The notes under the pieces are model-generated. The model was not told the origin of the DNA, made no database searches, and was given only the letters and a program-made list of their open reading frames with translations. 64,000 nucleotides of DNA from Pontibacter rufus (GTDB lineage: Bacteria > Bacteroidota > Bacteroidia > Cytophagales > Hymenobacteraceae), in the NCBI RefSeq assembly GCF_015694705.1, contig NZ_JADQDR010000011.1, forward strand, positions 62,001 to 126,000. The letters are read 5' to 3'. This document shows positions 17,558 to 26,719 of the stretch, piece after piece. The translations under genes were made by a program, and so were the position numbers. The first letter of the stretch is position 1; each line of letters begins with the position of its first letter.

Positions 17558-20500
17558 TTATTTTGCTTCTTTCTCAGGCGGGTATTGCCTGAGTAGTTCT
17601 TCAGGTGTATAGAACCCTGTTTTGTCTTTAGTGGCCGCCCGTACTTTTTTCACCTCATCCGGAGAAACAGCAGGTGCTTTATTTCCAAAGGAATTCCGCA
17701 CGTAGGTTAGTACGGCTGCTACTTCCTCGTCATTAAGCATCCCTTCAAAAGAAGTCATAGGCACCTGTCCGGGATATCTTTTGCCAAGCACTTCAATAGG
17801 GCCATACAGTCCCTTTAGCACAATCTTAATCAGGCGGTCTTTGTTGCCTAGCACATACTTGGTACCGGTAAGTGGGGGAAAGCCAGACGCGGGAAGGCCT
17901 TTGCCATCAGGCTGATGACAGGTTTGACAGAATCCTTCCCGCGAAAATATTGCTTTCCCCTTTTTAAAGAGGGCAAGCTCCTTTCCTTTAAGATCGGTTT
18001 CCGCAACCTCCTCTTTTTCCTGCTTCACATCATGTCCATTAAGGTGCGCCAGTGCTGTTTCATAAGCAGGCTTCATCCATGCATCGAGCGGCTTCTTACC
18101 GGCTTCCAGCACAATAGGCAGGCCTTTCTCCTTGTCCAGCCAGGAGGCCGCTACTATCGCCTCCAGACGCACGCGGCCATGCTCGTCTCTGGCTGCCTCC
18201 ATCAACAGGTCTGCCTGATCTGCTACCTGATGGCCCGTATGCCGCAGCACTTGCACGCCAGCAGCCCGGGCGTGATAATCTTTTGAATTCAGCACCTGCC
18301 GAAGCAGCGATTCGTCCACCTGGTCAAGTCCCCAGCTTACCCACAGCGCTTCAAGCACATTGTGCTCGTAGTTGGGATCATTCTTATCCAAATTGGCAAC
18401 CCAGGTTGTAAGATGAGAAAGCACCTCAGATGCCTTACGTTCCCGGAGCTCCCGCCGGGTGCGGTAGCGCGTTCTGTATTCCGGAAGCTTCAGGTTATTC
18501 AAAAGCTCATCTATACTTGCCCCTGCCACCCTGGCTGGTTTAACCAGTGGCCGCGACGGATAAGTGATGCGATAGATCCGGCCGTGCACGTGATCCCGGA
18601 GTGGGTCTCGGGCATTGTGTTGCATGTGACCGATCAGCACGTTATGCCAATCAATAACATAAAGGGAGCCATCAGGCGCGAACTCCATATCTACCGGACG
18701 GAAATTCTTGTCGTCTGACCACAAAAGGTCTTGCCGGAATCTACTCTTGAAGCCAGTACCATCATCTGTTAACGTGTGCTGTTTGATGCCTAAAAAGCCT
18801 ATTGTATTGCCTAAAAGCATGTCGCCCTGCACCTCATCCGGGAAATGGCGGCTGGAAACAAACTCTAAACCAGAAGTAGGACGAACCATCTGATCCTCCT
18901 GGATTAAGTTAAATGATTTGTCAGTAACTTCGCCATATCTTGACTTAACCGTTCCAGGCATCATCCAATGAGCCATCGGGCCGGAGGTTTCTATAAAAAA
19001 GTTCTGTCCCCATTCATCAAATGCGATGCCCCACGGATTTGGGATTTCAAGCTGGGCGATGCGCTGCAGTTTGCGCCGCTGCGGATTGTACCGGTAGAAG
19101 CCCCCGTTGGTTGCATGAACAGGCCCATAAGAAGTTTCTACATTGGTACGCAGGAAAGTACCCTCGCCCATAAATATGGCACCCGACGGATCTGCACAAT
19201 ACGCACTGTGTGCATGGTGCGTGTCATGATCATCAAACCCGCTCAAAACGATCTGCTTTTTATCCGCCTTGTCGTCACCGTCAGTGTCGGTATAGAGCAT
19301 CAGGTTGGTACCCTGCGAAACATAAACGCCCTCCGGTGCAAACTCAAAACCAATAGGGAGGTGCAAACCCTCCGCAAAAATTGTCTGTTTGTCAGCTTTT
19401 CCGTCACCATTCGTATCTTCAAATATGATGAGTTTATCGTCAGGTTTCTTATCACCAGGCTTCCAGTGTGGGTAAGTTGGCATACAAGACACCCAGAGAC
19501 GCCCTTTATTATCGAAAGATAATTGATCCGGATTCTCTAAATCAGGAAATTCCTGTTCAGAAGCGAACAGTTCGATCTTATAACCTTTCGGAACGTGAAG
19601 TTTGTCTAAGGCATCTTGTCCATACAGGTATTCCAGGGTGCCGTTTTTCTCACTTGGCTCATAATTGGTTTTTACTGGCGGCAGCTTGCTGGTTTTTGCA
19701 TCGGCCGCGGCTATATCCATCTTCTCTCCTTTCGCCGCACGCCAGATAGCCTCGTCTCTAATCGCCGTCATTTCACGAATTTTAGCAATTTCGGCAGGAT
19801 AGTTGTCTGGCCCGTAGGGATTGTAGCGGCGGCCGTAAGCATGAACGCCATTGGGGATCTTAAAATCCTTAAGCCACATCCAGTTCTTCTCCAGCACAGC
19901 AGCATTTACCAAACCACGATGTTCATCGGCCTTGGCGTCGGCCTCCCCGAAAGTCTTGTCGGCGAGTAGTACGGAGAACTTTCTATAGCCTTCATCATTC
20001 AACTGAGAGCCATCAATCGTCAGTTGCCCATCACTATCGTCATACCATTCTTTTGTTGGTGTATAGGCATCTATAAAATGGACATTGTTTTCGGCTGCTA
20101 TTTCTTTCATCGCCTCCGTATACAGGGCAAGGTTTTCATTTACCTGTTTGCCATCCGGAAGGTCATATGTTCCGAAAGAATTATTGGAGACCGTTGGGTC
20201 ATACTTTCCGGAAAGATTCTCGAAAGCAATTGGAGATACAATCGCGAGCTGAACAGTTGAATCCCCATTGTAGTTCTGACTTAGGGTATGCTTGATAAAA
20301 GCGTTAAGCTCGGCTTTATAGTTTTCGAGCCCTTGTTTTCCCCGAAACGATTCGTCATACCCAAAGAATGCTATAATAATATCTGGCTTGAGCTTAGCAA
20401 GCCACTGGTCTTCCGTCGGGAAATGACCTTCGCTATCTGAATTTAAAAAAGCTTCCTTGCCCGAAATTTTAGAGAGGTCGCTGTTGGCATAGAACTTTTC

Positions 20501-20809
20501 AGCGCCAGGAAATGCCCATCTTGTATTGCGGGCCGCATGAGGCCTGAACCCGGGCGTATTTCCCGGATCACACATGTTGCGAATATATAACAAACTATCA
20601 GGGTAGCGCAGTTGCAACTCCGTTTCAAAATGTCCAAAGTTAGTCATCCTGGAGCCAAGATTATTCCCTATCAAAACAATGTGAGAGCCTTTTTTAATCT
20701 TTAGTGCGCCTTCTTCTGAATGCGTACACCGGAATGCACCTAATGCAATGAGTGCTATGCCAAAGATTATGAACGCCCCTTTTATGCTATTCCTCATACT
20801 TAATTCCAT
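17558..20809 (-). CDS. SGNH-propeller-HEAT-cytochrome c fusion (PVC-type heme protein)
   Basis: This 1083-residue extracytoplasmic protein starts with a signal sequence and a Cys at residue 28 that may be lipidated. Residues about 40-290 form an SGNH-hydrolase-like domain, about 400-770 a sorbosone-dehydrogenase-like beta-propeller (LWVSCMPTYPHWKPG, then ANGGFYRYNP and GIAFDEWGQNFF), about 790-930 HEAT-like helices, and CQTCH at 961-965 binds one c-type heme. This is the plan of PVC-type cytochrome proteins, named for Planctomycetes and Verrucomicrobia but also found in Bacteroidota. In the SGNH part the nucleophile block reads IGNNLGSRM and the final Asp-His block reads DGSQLNDEG, so the usual catalytic Ser and His are not evident. 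It probably oxidises or senses a sugar and passes electrons onwards. The shared operator lies about 50 bases upstream. Confidence 0.87.
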   Translation of the reverse strand: MELSMRNSIKGAFIIFGIALIALGAFRCTHSEEGALKIKKGSHIVLIGNNLGSRMTNFGHFETELQLRYPDSLLYIRNMCDPGNTPGFRPHAARNTRWAFPGAEKFYANSDLSKISGKEAFLNSDSEGHFPTEDQWLAKLKPDIIIAFFGYDESFRGKQGLENYKAELNAFIKHTLSQNYNGDSTVQLAIVSPIAFENLSGKYDPTVSNNSFGTYDLPDGKQVNENLALYTEAMKEIAAENNVHFIDAYTPTKEWYDDSDGQLTIDGSQLNDEGYRKFSVLLADKTFGEADAKADEHRGLVNAAVLEKNWMWLKDFKIPNGVHAYGRRYNPYGPDNYPAEIAKIREMTAIRDEAIWRAAKGEKMDIAAADAKTSKLPPVKTNYEPSEKNGTLEYLYGQDALDKLHVPKGYKIELFASEQEFPDLENPDQLSFDNKGRLWVSCMPTYPHWKPGDKKPDDKLIIFEDTNGDGKADKQTIFAEGLHLPIGFEFAPEGVYVSQGTNLMLYTDTDGDDKADKKQIVLSGFDDHDTHHAHSAYCADPSGAIFMGEGTFLRTNVETSYGPVHATNGGFYRYNPQRRKLQRIAQLEIPNPWGIAFDEWGQNFFIETSGPMAHWMMPGTVKSRYGEVTDKSFNLIQEDQMVRPTSGLEFVSSRHFPDEVQGDMLLGNTIGFLGIKQHTLTDDGTGFKSRFRQDLLWSDDKNFRPVDMEFAPDGSLYVIDWHNVLIGHMQHNARDPLRDHVHGRIYRITYPSRPLVKPARVAGASIDELLNNLKLPEYRTRYRTRRELRERKASEVLSHLTTWVANLDKNDPNYEHNVLEALWVSWGLDQVDESLLRQVLNSKDYHARAAGVQVLRHTGHQVADQADLLMEAARDEHGRVRLEAIVAASWLDKEKGLPIVLEAGKKPLDAWMKPAYETALAHLNGHDVKQEKEEVAETDLKGKELALFKKGKAIFSREGFCQTCHQPDGKGLPASGFPPLTGTKYVLGNKDRLIKIVLKGLYGPIEVLGKRYPGQVPMTSFEGMLNDEEVAAVLTYVRNSFGNKAPAVSPDEVKKVRAATKDKTGFYTPEELLRQYPPEKEAK

Positions 20810-20831
20810 CTAAATATCTATTTTGGAAATA

Positions 20832-20879
20832 CTGAATGTAAAAGGTTAAATGAAGCAAGTCATCCTGTACTGTCCTGCT
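20832..20879 (-). promoter_or_regulatory. Rhamnose-locus promoter, copy 2 (SGNH-cytochrome protein)
   Basis: Read on the minus strand, CAGGACA and CAGGATG are spaced 10 bp apart, with TACATTCAG starting at 20840, 25 bp after the second GGAT. The predicted leader is very short, about 20 bases before the start codon at 20809. Confidence 0.68.
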
Positions 20880-20880
20880 T

Positions 20881-21132
20881 TTAATAAAATGTTGATTGTG
20901 GCTTACAAATGTATAATGTTTGGTTTTGTTGCTCCGCAGCTTTAAACTGATAAGCGATCTGGGCATAAGAAGTATTCCCCTCTTTTATAAAAACTGTATG
21001 CTTGCCATTACTTATTTTGCAGCAAAGCAGGTTCTTAGCTGAAGCTTAGAAACAGACGCATCATCTTTAGCAAGATAATACTTATATTTTTAGATACTTA
21101 TCTCATTATACATTTGTAGACCACAACGACAA
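20881..21132. other. Intergenic region downstream of SusC/SusD pair 2
   Basis: Apart from the promoter at 20832-20879, the gap 20810-21132 shows no gene and no convincing terminator for the SusD gene. Transcription from the SusC/SusD pair may therefore read into the cytochrome gene. Confidence 0.4.
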
Positions 21133-22641
21133 CTAATAGCCCGGATTTTGAGTAAGCTTCTCGTTATTCCTGATTTCTGCCGTTGGAATCGGGAACAGCA
21201 ACTCTCTCTCTGTCAATGTAGGCCCATAGGAGAACTGGTGCCCTACAAAGTCCTCAAACTCACCGGTGGTCACGTTGTACGCTTTCCGGAGCCGGGCCAT
21301 ATCGAACCAGGTTTTGTTTTCATAGCTCAGCTCATGAAATTTTTCTCTCCAGATTGCTTCTCTGAACTCCTGCTGACTTAATCCCTCCAGTTCGGGAAGT
21401 TCGGCTCTTCTCCTGATTGCATTTATGGCTTCGTATGCCTGCGGGGTCGGGCCAGATATTTCGTTCATTGCCTCCGCATATACAAGCAATACCTCTGCAT
21501 AGCGCATTAATGTCCAGTTAAGGCCGCTGCTCGTTGTCTGAAGGTGGGCTATCGGATCAAAAAGCTTGTAAATGTAATAGCCTCCCAGATCAACGGTATC
21601 AGTTCTGTCGCTACTCAGGGAATACTCTGTGTAATAAAACTCTTTTTCTCTCGTCCGCTTATCCCCAGGCTCATAAGACTTCACAAAATCTGTATTGGCA
21701 TAGATGGCCCCGGTCTCGTCAGAGTACTGCGAGATGCCCTTGTTGTAGGGGATGATCGACGTCTGCCAGTTAGAGGGCATGATGAATGGTTCGAACTGCA
21801 CCATGAAGATGTTCTCTCCCAGGTTCTCCTTCGCCTCACTGTGCAGATCATCGTACGACTCGAACAGGCCGTACTCGCCGGACGCGATCACCTCCCCCGC
21901 TTTGTCTGCAGCTTTCTGGTAATACTCGTTGCCTTTCTGCAAAGGATATCCCGCCATGGTAAGATACACGCTGGACAACAGCGATTTTACCGCGCCTAAA
22001 GTAACCCTTCCGGTCTCATCTGTAAAAGGGAGACCGGAGGCTTCTGCCGTAGTCAGATCCTCGACAATTACGTTGTATATCTCCTCCTGTGAGGCTTCTT
22101 CCGGGTAAAGCTCCGGAGAAGTCAGGTCCACAGGCTCCGTAATTAAAGGAACCTCTCCGAAAATTCTCACTAAGTTATAATAGTAATAAGCTCGGAGGAA
22201 TCTTGCCTCACCCAGCAGTTGCTGCTTTCGGCTCTCATCCATAGTGATCCCCGGGATTTTAGCAATGGCGAGGTTCGCGTTCGCTATGCCGCGGTAGCTG
22301 CTGGTCCAGTATGCAGCGCCATAGTCGTTGTCAGAGCTGTTGGTCAGGTTGCGGACATTGATGCTATTCTGTGCCTGCCCCAGGTCGGTGTTGGCAAGCC
22401 CGGTGGCAAACTCCAGCATCATCCAGGGGGCCCCGTTAAATCCGCCACCAGTGGTTGATCTCAAACTCTCATAGATGGAGTTCACAACGCTTTCAGCGTC
22501 TTCAGGCTTTGTGAAATAATTTTCCAGAGTAAAATTTGAACGATCAGGCTCTACAAGGAAATCGTCACAACTTGATCCGCAAAGCATTAGTGCTCCCCAG
22601 ATTAATGAATGGCTGATGGTTTTCTTTATCTTGATTTTCAT
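21133..22641 (-). CDS. SusD/RagB-family glycan-binding lipoprotein (pair 2)
   Basis: This 502-residue lipoprotein would bind glycan at the cell surface with the SusC protein encoded 26 bases upstream. The signal ends in GSSC. The SusD hallmarks are present: FLVEPDRSNFTLENYFTKPED at the mature N-terminus, ARFLRAYYYYNLVRIFGEVPL in the helical core, and INAIRRRAELPEL followed by EKFHELSYENKTWFDMARL near the C-terminus. Length matches the pair-1 protein (500 residues), but sequence similarity is limited, so the two probably recognise different glycans or different parts of one. Confidence 0.93.
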   Translation of the reverse strand: MKIKIKKTISHSLIWGALMLCGSSCDDFLVEPDRSNFTLENYFTKPEDAESVVNSIYESLRSTTGGGFNGAPWMMLEFATGLANTDLGQAQNSINVRNLTNSSDNDYGAAYWTSSYRGIANANLAIAKIPGITMDESRKQQLLGEARFLRAYYYYNLVRIFGEVPLITEPVDLTSPELYPEEASQEEIYNVIVEDLTTAEASGLPFTDETGRVTLGAVKSLLSSVYLTMAGYPLQKGNEYYQKAADKAGEVIASGEYGLFESYDDLHSEAKENLGENIFMVQFEPFIMPSNWQTSIIPYNKGISQYSDETGAIYANTDFVKSYEPGDKRTREKEFYYTEYSLSSDRTDTVDLGGYYIYKLFDPIAHLQTTSSGLNWTLMRYAEVLLVYAEAMNEISGPTPQAYEAINAIRRRAELPELEGLSQQEFREAIWREKFHELSYENKTWFDMARLRKAYNVTTGEFEDFVGHQFSYGPTLTERELLFPIPTAEIRNNEKLTQNPGY

Positions 22642-22667
22642 AACAGTTGTTTTTAAAACTTGATGAA

Positions 22668-25600
22668 TTAAAAGCCAATATTCAGGCCTATCATAAATAC
22701 CCTTGGCTTTGGATAGTCATACAATGCTACTCCCTGGTCGAATGGTGCACCAGAGGTAGAAACCTCAGGATCATACCCTTCATACTTTGTGATCAGGAAG
22801 AAATTCTGCATGGAAGTATATAATCTTAACCTATTAAGGTGTAGCCTTTCTGTGATCCCTGGAGAGAAGTTATAACCGAGCAGGAGGTTTCTGCCTCTGA
22901 TAAAATCGCCATCCTGTACCCTGTGGCTGTCATCGAACGTGTCGTATCCGGCAGGTATCGGCCTCCATTGTGCAATGGATGTATTCTGATTTTCCGGAGT
23001 CCAGGCATTCAATACAGTTGCTAAACTATTTGCTATTCCTTGCCTGTCTTCAGCAGAGTGCTGGCTGGCAAAAGAGACGTCATTACCGTACATAAACTGC
23101 AGGTCTAAAGACAGATCAAAGTTTTTATAGTTGAAGGTGTTTATAAGGGATCCAAATCCATCCGGAATTCCTTTCCCGATAATAACCCGGTCCCGGTCGT
23201 TGATCTGCCCGTCATTGTTTACATCCTGGTACTTCACATCGCCCGGTAGTCTTAAATATCTGGATGCTTCATCTGCTTCATCAGTTCCCCAAGTTCCTAA
23301 TCGGACATAGCCGAAGAACGACCCCACTGGTTCTCCCTCGCGTATTACACCACGTCCGGAAAAGATATCAGCGCCTCCCGTTAATGCTATGACTTTGTTT
23401 TTATTAATAGAAATGTTAAAGTCGGTGCTCCATGTAAAATCATTTGAGGTGATATTCACAGTGTTCAGTGCAAATTCAACCCCACGGTTCTCCATGCTGC
23501 CGACATTTCTGGTAACTGTTGTATAACCGCTGCTTGAGGGTACGGGCGCACTTAACAGCATGTCGGTGGTTAATTTGCGATAAACATCCAGCTCTATGGA
23601 CACCCTCCCTCTAAATAGCCCTAACTCAAGGCCGGCGTCTACCTGATGTGTTTTTTCCCATCGCAAATCTGGATTGGCTAATCTGCTTATACCTACACCG
23701 ATTGTTCTTGCTCCATCAAAAATGACCGAGTAATTCCCAAGCCCCGCAAGAGCCTGATAGGCTGTAATTTCAGAGTTGCCCGTTACACCATAGCTGGTGC
23801 GCAATTTCAGGTTAGAAATAGCCGGGATATTTTTGATGAAGTCCTCTTCCGAAACTCTCCATGCTACGGCTGCAGACGGGAAGAAGGCATACCTGTTCTC
23901 CGATCCAAACTTAGAAGAGCCGTCCGCCCTTCCTGTGAGCGTAAACAGATATTTCTCTTTCAGATTATAATTTATCCTGCCAAAGTAAGAGTTCAGTCCA
24001 TATGCGCTGGTTCCCGAACTTGGGGCTACAGGATTAGCTCCAGCACCTAAATTATTAAATTTAAAATAATCATCCTGAAAGTTCTGGGATCTTGCCATTA
24101 CATTAAAGGCGTCTACATGTTGCCATGACAAGCCTAATAAACCTGTGAATGAATGATCCTCAGAGATTTTCTTATTATAGGTAAGATAATTTTCGAACTG
24201 CCAGGAATTATGCCGCTGGTTCTGTACATACGCATCTCCCCCTTGGTTACGGGAGATATAGTTCAGGGTACGGCCACCGTAGTAGTCAATCTCTTGATTT
24301 ATAATGTTAGTACCAAGGGTTGTCCTTAGCTCTAAGCCCTCAGCCAAATTAATATTAGAATACAGGTTACCAAGCATGGTTTGCGTCTTCAATCGGTAAA
24401 TGCGATCAGTTACAACATTTATAGGATTGCCACCCCCTTCCATACCCGGATAATCTTCATTACCGCCCCAGGTTCCATCCGGATATTTTACCGGAATTAT
24501 GGGCAGTGCTTCCAGCACTTGCCTCATGGCTGTTATACCACCTTCCCCTAACAAGTCTATCTGCCTTTCATTTTGATCATTATAACTTAATGTGCCGCCC
24601 ACTCTTAACCAATCCTTAACCTGGCTGTCTAAAACGAAACGGCCCGAAAACCGCTTCAGCGACGATTCCTTGATCAAACCTTCTTCATCCCTATAACCCA
24701 GGTAAGCTCCATAACTACCATTAGTATTTCCACCGGTAAAAGATAATTGATGGCTTTGAGTAAAAGCGTTTTGAGTTGCTTCCTCCTGCCAGTCTGTATC
24801 GTACAACGGATTGCCATTCTCATCGAAAAGCAAGGGGTTAGTTCTTTTTGTTTTGGGGTCTACATACTTACCAGCAGCCCAACCCTCCGGATCATACTTT
24901 TCAGCATTTTCATAGGCTACATCTTCTACATGTAAAAATTCCTCAGAATTTAATAAGTCAAGTTTCCGAGCAAGTGTCCCTACGCTGAAGTAAGTATCAT
25001 AATTAACTTTCCCTCCATCCTGACTTCCACGTTTGGTAGTCACCAGGATAACCCCATTAGCGCCCCTTGCTCCATAAATGGCCGTTGCAGAAGCATCTTT
25101 AAGTACTTCAATCGAAGCTATATCATTAGGATTTAAATAATCAATAGGTGTGCTTCCATTAGCTAAACCTACAACATTTAAAATAACCCCATCAATTACA
25201 TAAAGCGGGTTATTTGAAACGCTTACCGATGTATTTCCCCTGATCCTGATATTTGCTCTTCCTCCCGGGCGGCCTGAGTTTACAGACACGTTGGCCCCAG
25301 GTACTCTGCCCGCTAAAGCCTGGGTAAGAGAAGCCGCAGGGCGCTTCTGGAGTTCTTCGGATTTTACGGATGTAACCGCACCTGTCAAGTCAGATTTCTT
25401 TTGTGTACCATATCCTACCACGACTATTTCCTCTAAAGCTTTAGTATCAGTAGCCAAAGCTATATTAACTGAGCTTCTGTTATTAATAGGTACATCCTGT
25501 GTTTTAAAGCCTACATAAGAAACGACCAGTGTTCCATTGCCATCTGGCACACTCAGAGAGAAGTTACCTGTTGCGTCTGTGGCCGTACCGTTCTGGGTAC

Positions 25601-25757
25601 CTTTTAGCAGTACTGTTACGCCGGGTAGACCCACTCCTTCCTCATCCGTCACTTTTCCTGTAATCGAAGTACCCTGGGCCTGTGCTCCCTCCATCGAAAG
25701 AAAGAAAAGACAAAGTATAAATCCATACCTCATCTTAGTAAGTAGATAGTTCTTCAT
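22668..25757 (-). CDS. SusC/RagA-family TonB-dependent outer-membrane transporter (pair 2)
   Basis: This transporter has 1029 residues, exactly the length of the pair-1 SusC. A signal peptide ends near A27. A carboxypeptidase-like domain spans about 30-110 (GKVTDEEGVGLPGVTV), and EIVVVGYGTQ marks the start of the plug, followed by the barrel with a C-terminal aromatic residue. The N-terminal MKNYLLTKMRY mirrors the other SusC, which supports this start and suggests that the signal regions derive from one duplicated ancestor, while the barrels differ strongly. The gene heads a SusC-SusD operon. Its promoter region holds a copy of the shared direct-repeat operator about 175 bases upstream. Confidence 0.93.
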   Translation of the reverse strand: MKNYLLTKMRYGFILCLFFLSMEGAQAQGTSITGKVTDEEGVGLPGVTVLLKGTQNGTATDATGNFSLSVPDGNGTLVVSYVGFKTQDVPINNRSSVNIALATDTKALEEIVVVGYGTQKKSDLTGAVTSVKSEELQKRPAASLTQALAGRVPGANVSVNSGRPGGRANIRIRGNTSVSVSNNPLYVIDGVILNVVGLANGSTPIDYLNPNDIASIEVLKDASATAIYGARGANGVILVTTKRGSQDGGKVNYDTYFSVGTLARKLDLLNSEEFLHVEDVAYENAEKYDPEGWAAGKYVDPKTKRTNPLLFDENGNPLYDTDWQEEATQNAFTQSHQLSFTGGNTNGSYGAYLGYRDEEGLIKESSLKRFSGRFVLDSQVKDWLRVGGTLSYNDQNERQIDLLGEGGITAMRQVLEALPIIPVKYPDGTWGGNEDYPGMEGGGNPINVVTDRIYRLKTQTMLGNLYSNINLAEGLELRTTLGTNIINQEIDYYGGRTLNYISRNQGGDAYVQNQRHNSWQFENYLTYNKKISEDHSFTGLLGLSWQHVDAFNVMARSQNFQDDYFKFNNLGAGANPVAPSSGTSAYGLNSYFGRINYNLKEKYLFTLTGRADGSSKFGSENRYAFFPSAAVAWRVSEEDFIKNIPAISNLKLRTSYGVTGNSEITAYQALAGLGNYSVIFDGARTIGVGISRLANPDLRWEKTHQVDAGLELGLFRGRVSIELDVYRKLTTDMLLSAPVPSSSGYTTVTRNVGSMENRGVEFALNTVNITSNDFTWSTDFNISINKNKVIALTGGADIFSGRGVIREGEPVGSFFGYVRLGTWGTDEADEASRYLRLPGDVKYQDVNNDGQINDRDRVIIGKGIPDGFGSLINTFNYKNFDLSLDLQFMYGNDVSFASQHSAEDRQGIANSLATVLNAWTPENQNTSIAQWRPIPAGYDTFDDSHRVQDGDFIRGRNLLLGYNFSPGITERLHLNRLRLYTSMQNFFLITKYEGYDPEVSTSGAPFDQGVALYDYPKPRVFMIGLNIGF

Positions 25758-25902
25758 TATTTTTTGGTTTAAGTTTTTAATGGGGTGAATTAAAGCTGGT
25801 ATAATTTTTAAGCTAAGTGCGCTATTTTAATAGCGCCTTTGGCTTCTTATATCTTAAGGATTGCTTTCCATTCAAGTGTACCTAACACCCGTTTTATATA
25901 TG

Positions 25903-25950
25903 CTAAATTTATAAACTTAAACAAAGTAGACTATCCTGTACTATCCTGGT
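25903..25950 (-). promoter_or_regulatory. Rhamnose-locus promoter, copy 3 (SusC/SusD pair 2)
   Basis: Minus-strand CAGGATA and CAGGATA are 10 bp apart, the cleanest copy of the repeat. TAAATTTAG starts at 25911, 25 bp after the second GGAT. The predicted leader is about 140 bases long. Confidence 0.72.
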
Positions 25951-25972
25951 TACTAGCTATTTATTTAATAAT

Positions 25973-26123
25973 GGCACACAATGTATGATGGGTCATTAAT
26001 CACAAGAACAAGATGTAAAAGACGAAAGCGAGGAGTCTCTAAATCATATGAAATAAAGCTGTGGTTCCTGTTAAAGCTATTAAGTCTCCCTCATCTTATA
26101 CCTTCATTCATTCTATACCATAG
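25973..26123 (-). repeat. Dispersed 150-bp repeat, copy B (inverted)
   Basis: This is the reverse-complement partner of 11607-11756, similar at roughly nine of ten positions by eye. Similarity stops at both ends within a few bases. It is directly upstream of the pair-2 promoter and beside a truncated membrane-protein fragment, which suggests rearrangement at this point. Confidence 0.75.
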
Positions 26124-26137
26124 CCCACAATCCGTAG

Positions 26138-26347
26138 GCGGAAGATTTCAAGGAACTGAAGTCTTCTAAAAGAAAGGCTTATGTGATTTTTAGCTTAATG
26201 TTGGCAATTCATCTGACTACATGCATTCTGACCGGTTTCGATAAGAAGTACATATGGATTTTCACTCCGGTCCTGTTAATTACTATTGGTGCCATCTTGA
26301 TCGAACACATAAAAATACTGATAGCCAAGACTAAAGAGCCTGAATGA
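26138..26347 (+). pseudogene. Truncated small two-helix membrane protein
   Basis: An open frame after a stop at 26135 encodes about 69 residues without a convincing start codon. It has two hydrophobic helices separated by FDKKYIWIF and a charged tail ending in AKTKEPE. The pattern is like the short 2TM-domain proteins common in Bacteroidota. The missing start and the adjacent dispersed repeat suggest that the 5' end was lost by a rearrangement. A GTG at 26183 could start a shorter product, so a functional gene is not excluded. Confidence 0.4.
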
Positions 26348-26623
26348 GTGCCTAACTCAATCTATTACTCCGATTTGTAGCTAATAAGTATGCACCTTGT
26401 ATGAGCGCAGGCATCCAAAATAAGGCCGTGCTTCAGATTTGAAGATATTGTGCTTGGCCTCTCCTCCATGCAGAGAAAGAAACAGCCTGTTTTGAAAATG
26501 CGGTATAATCCTTTTGAGAGTTCGCGCAGTTAAGTGTCGTTAGGCTGTTTAGCAGAAGCGCCCCATGTACCTGCTGTTGCCTTTATTTGTTTCTGCCAGT
26601 TCCACCGCCTCCTTGATCCGAAC
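26348..26623. other. Intergenic stretch without recognisable features
   Basis: Nothing coding or structured stands out between the 2TM fragment and the terminator of the next gene. Confidence 0.4.
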
Positions 26624-26659
26624 GAAAAAAAGACCTCCAGAGCAGATGCCCTGGAGGTC
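26624..26659 (-). terminator. Terminator of the second cytochrome c gene
   Basis: A perfect 9-bp stem (26632-26640 with 26651-26659) is followed on the minus strand by seven T residues. It lies about 60 bases after the stop codon of the gene at 26720-29440. Confidence 0.85.
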
Positions 26660-26719
26660 AAATAAACAACCTAGTATGAAAATGTATGCTAATTCAGTTG
26701 CTGATCTTTCTATAAGATG

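Noticed and set aside
25981..26169. Short open frame within repeat copy B
   Set aside because: No matching frame in copy A and no family features; most likely chance.
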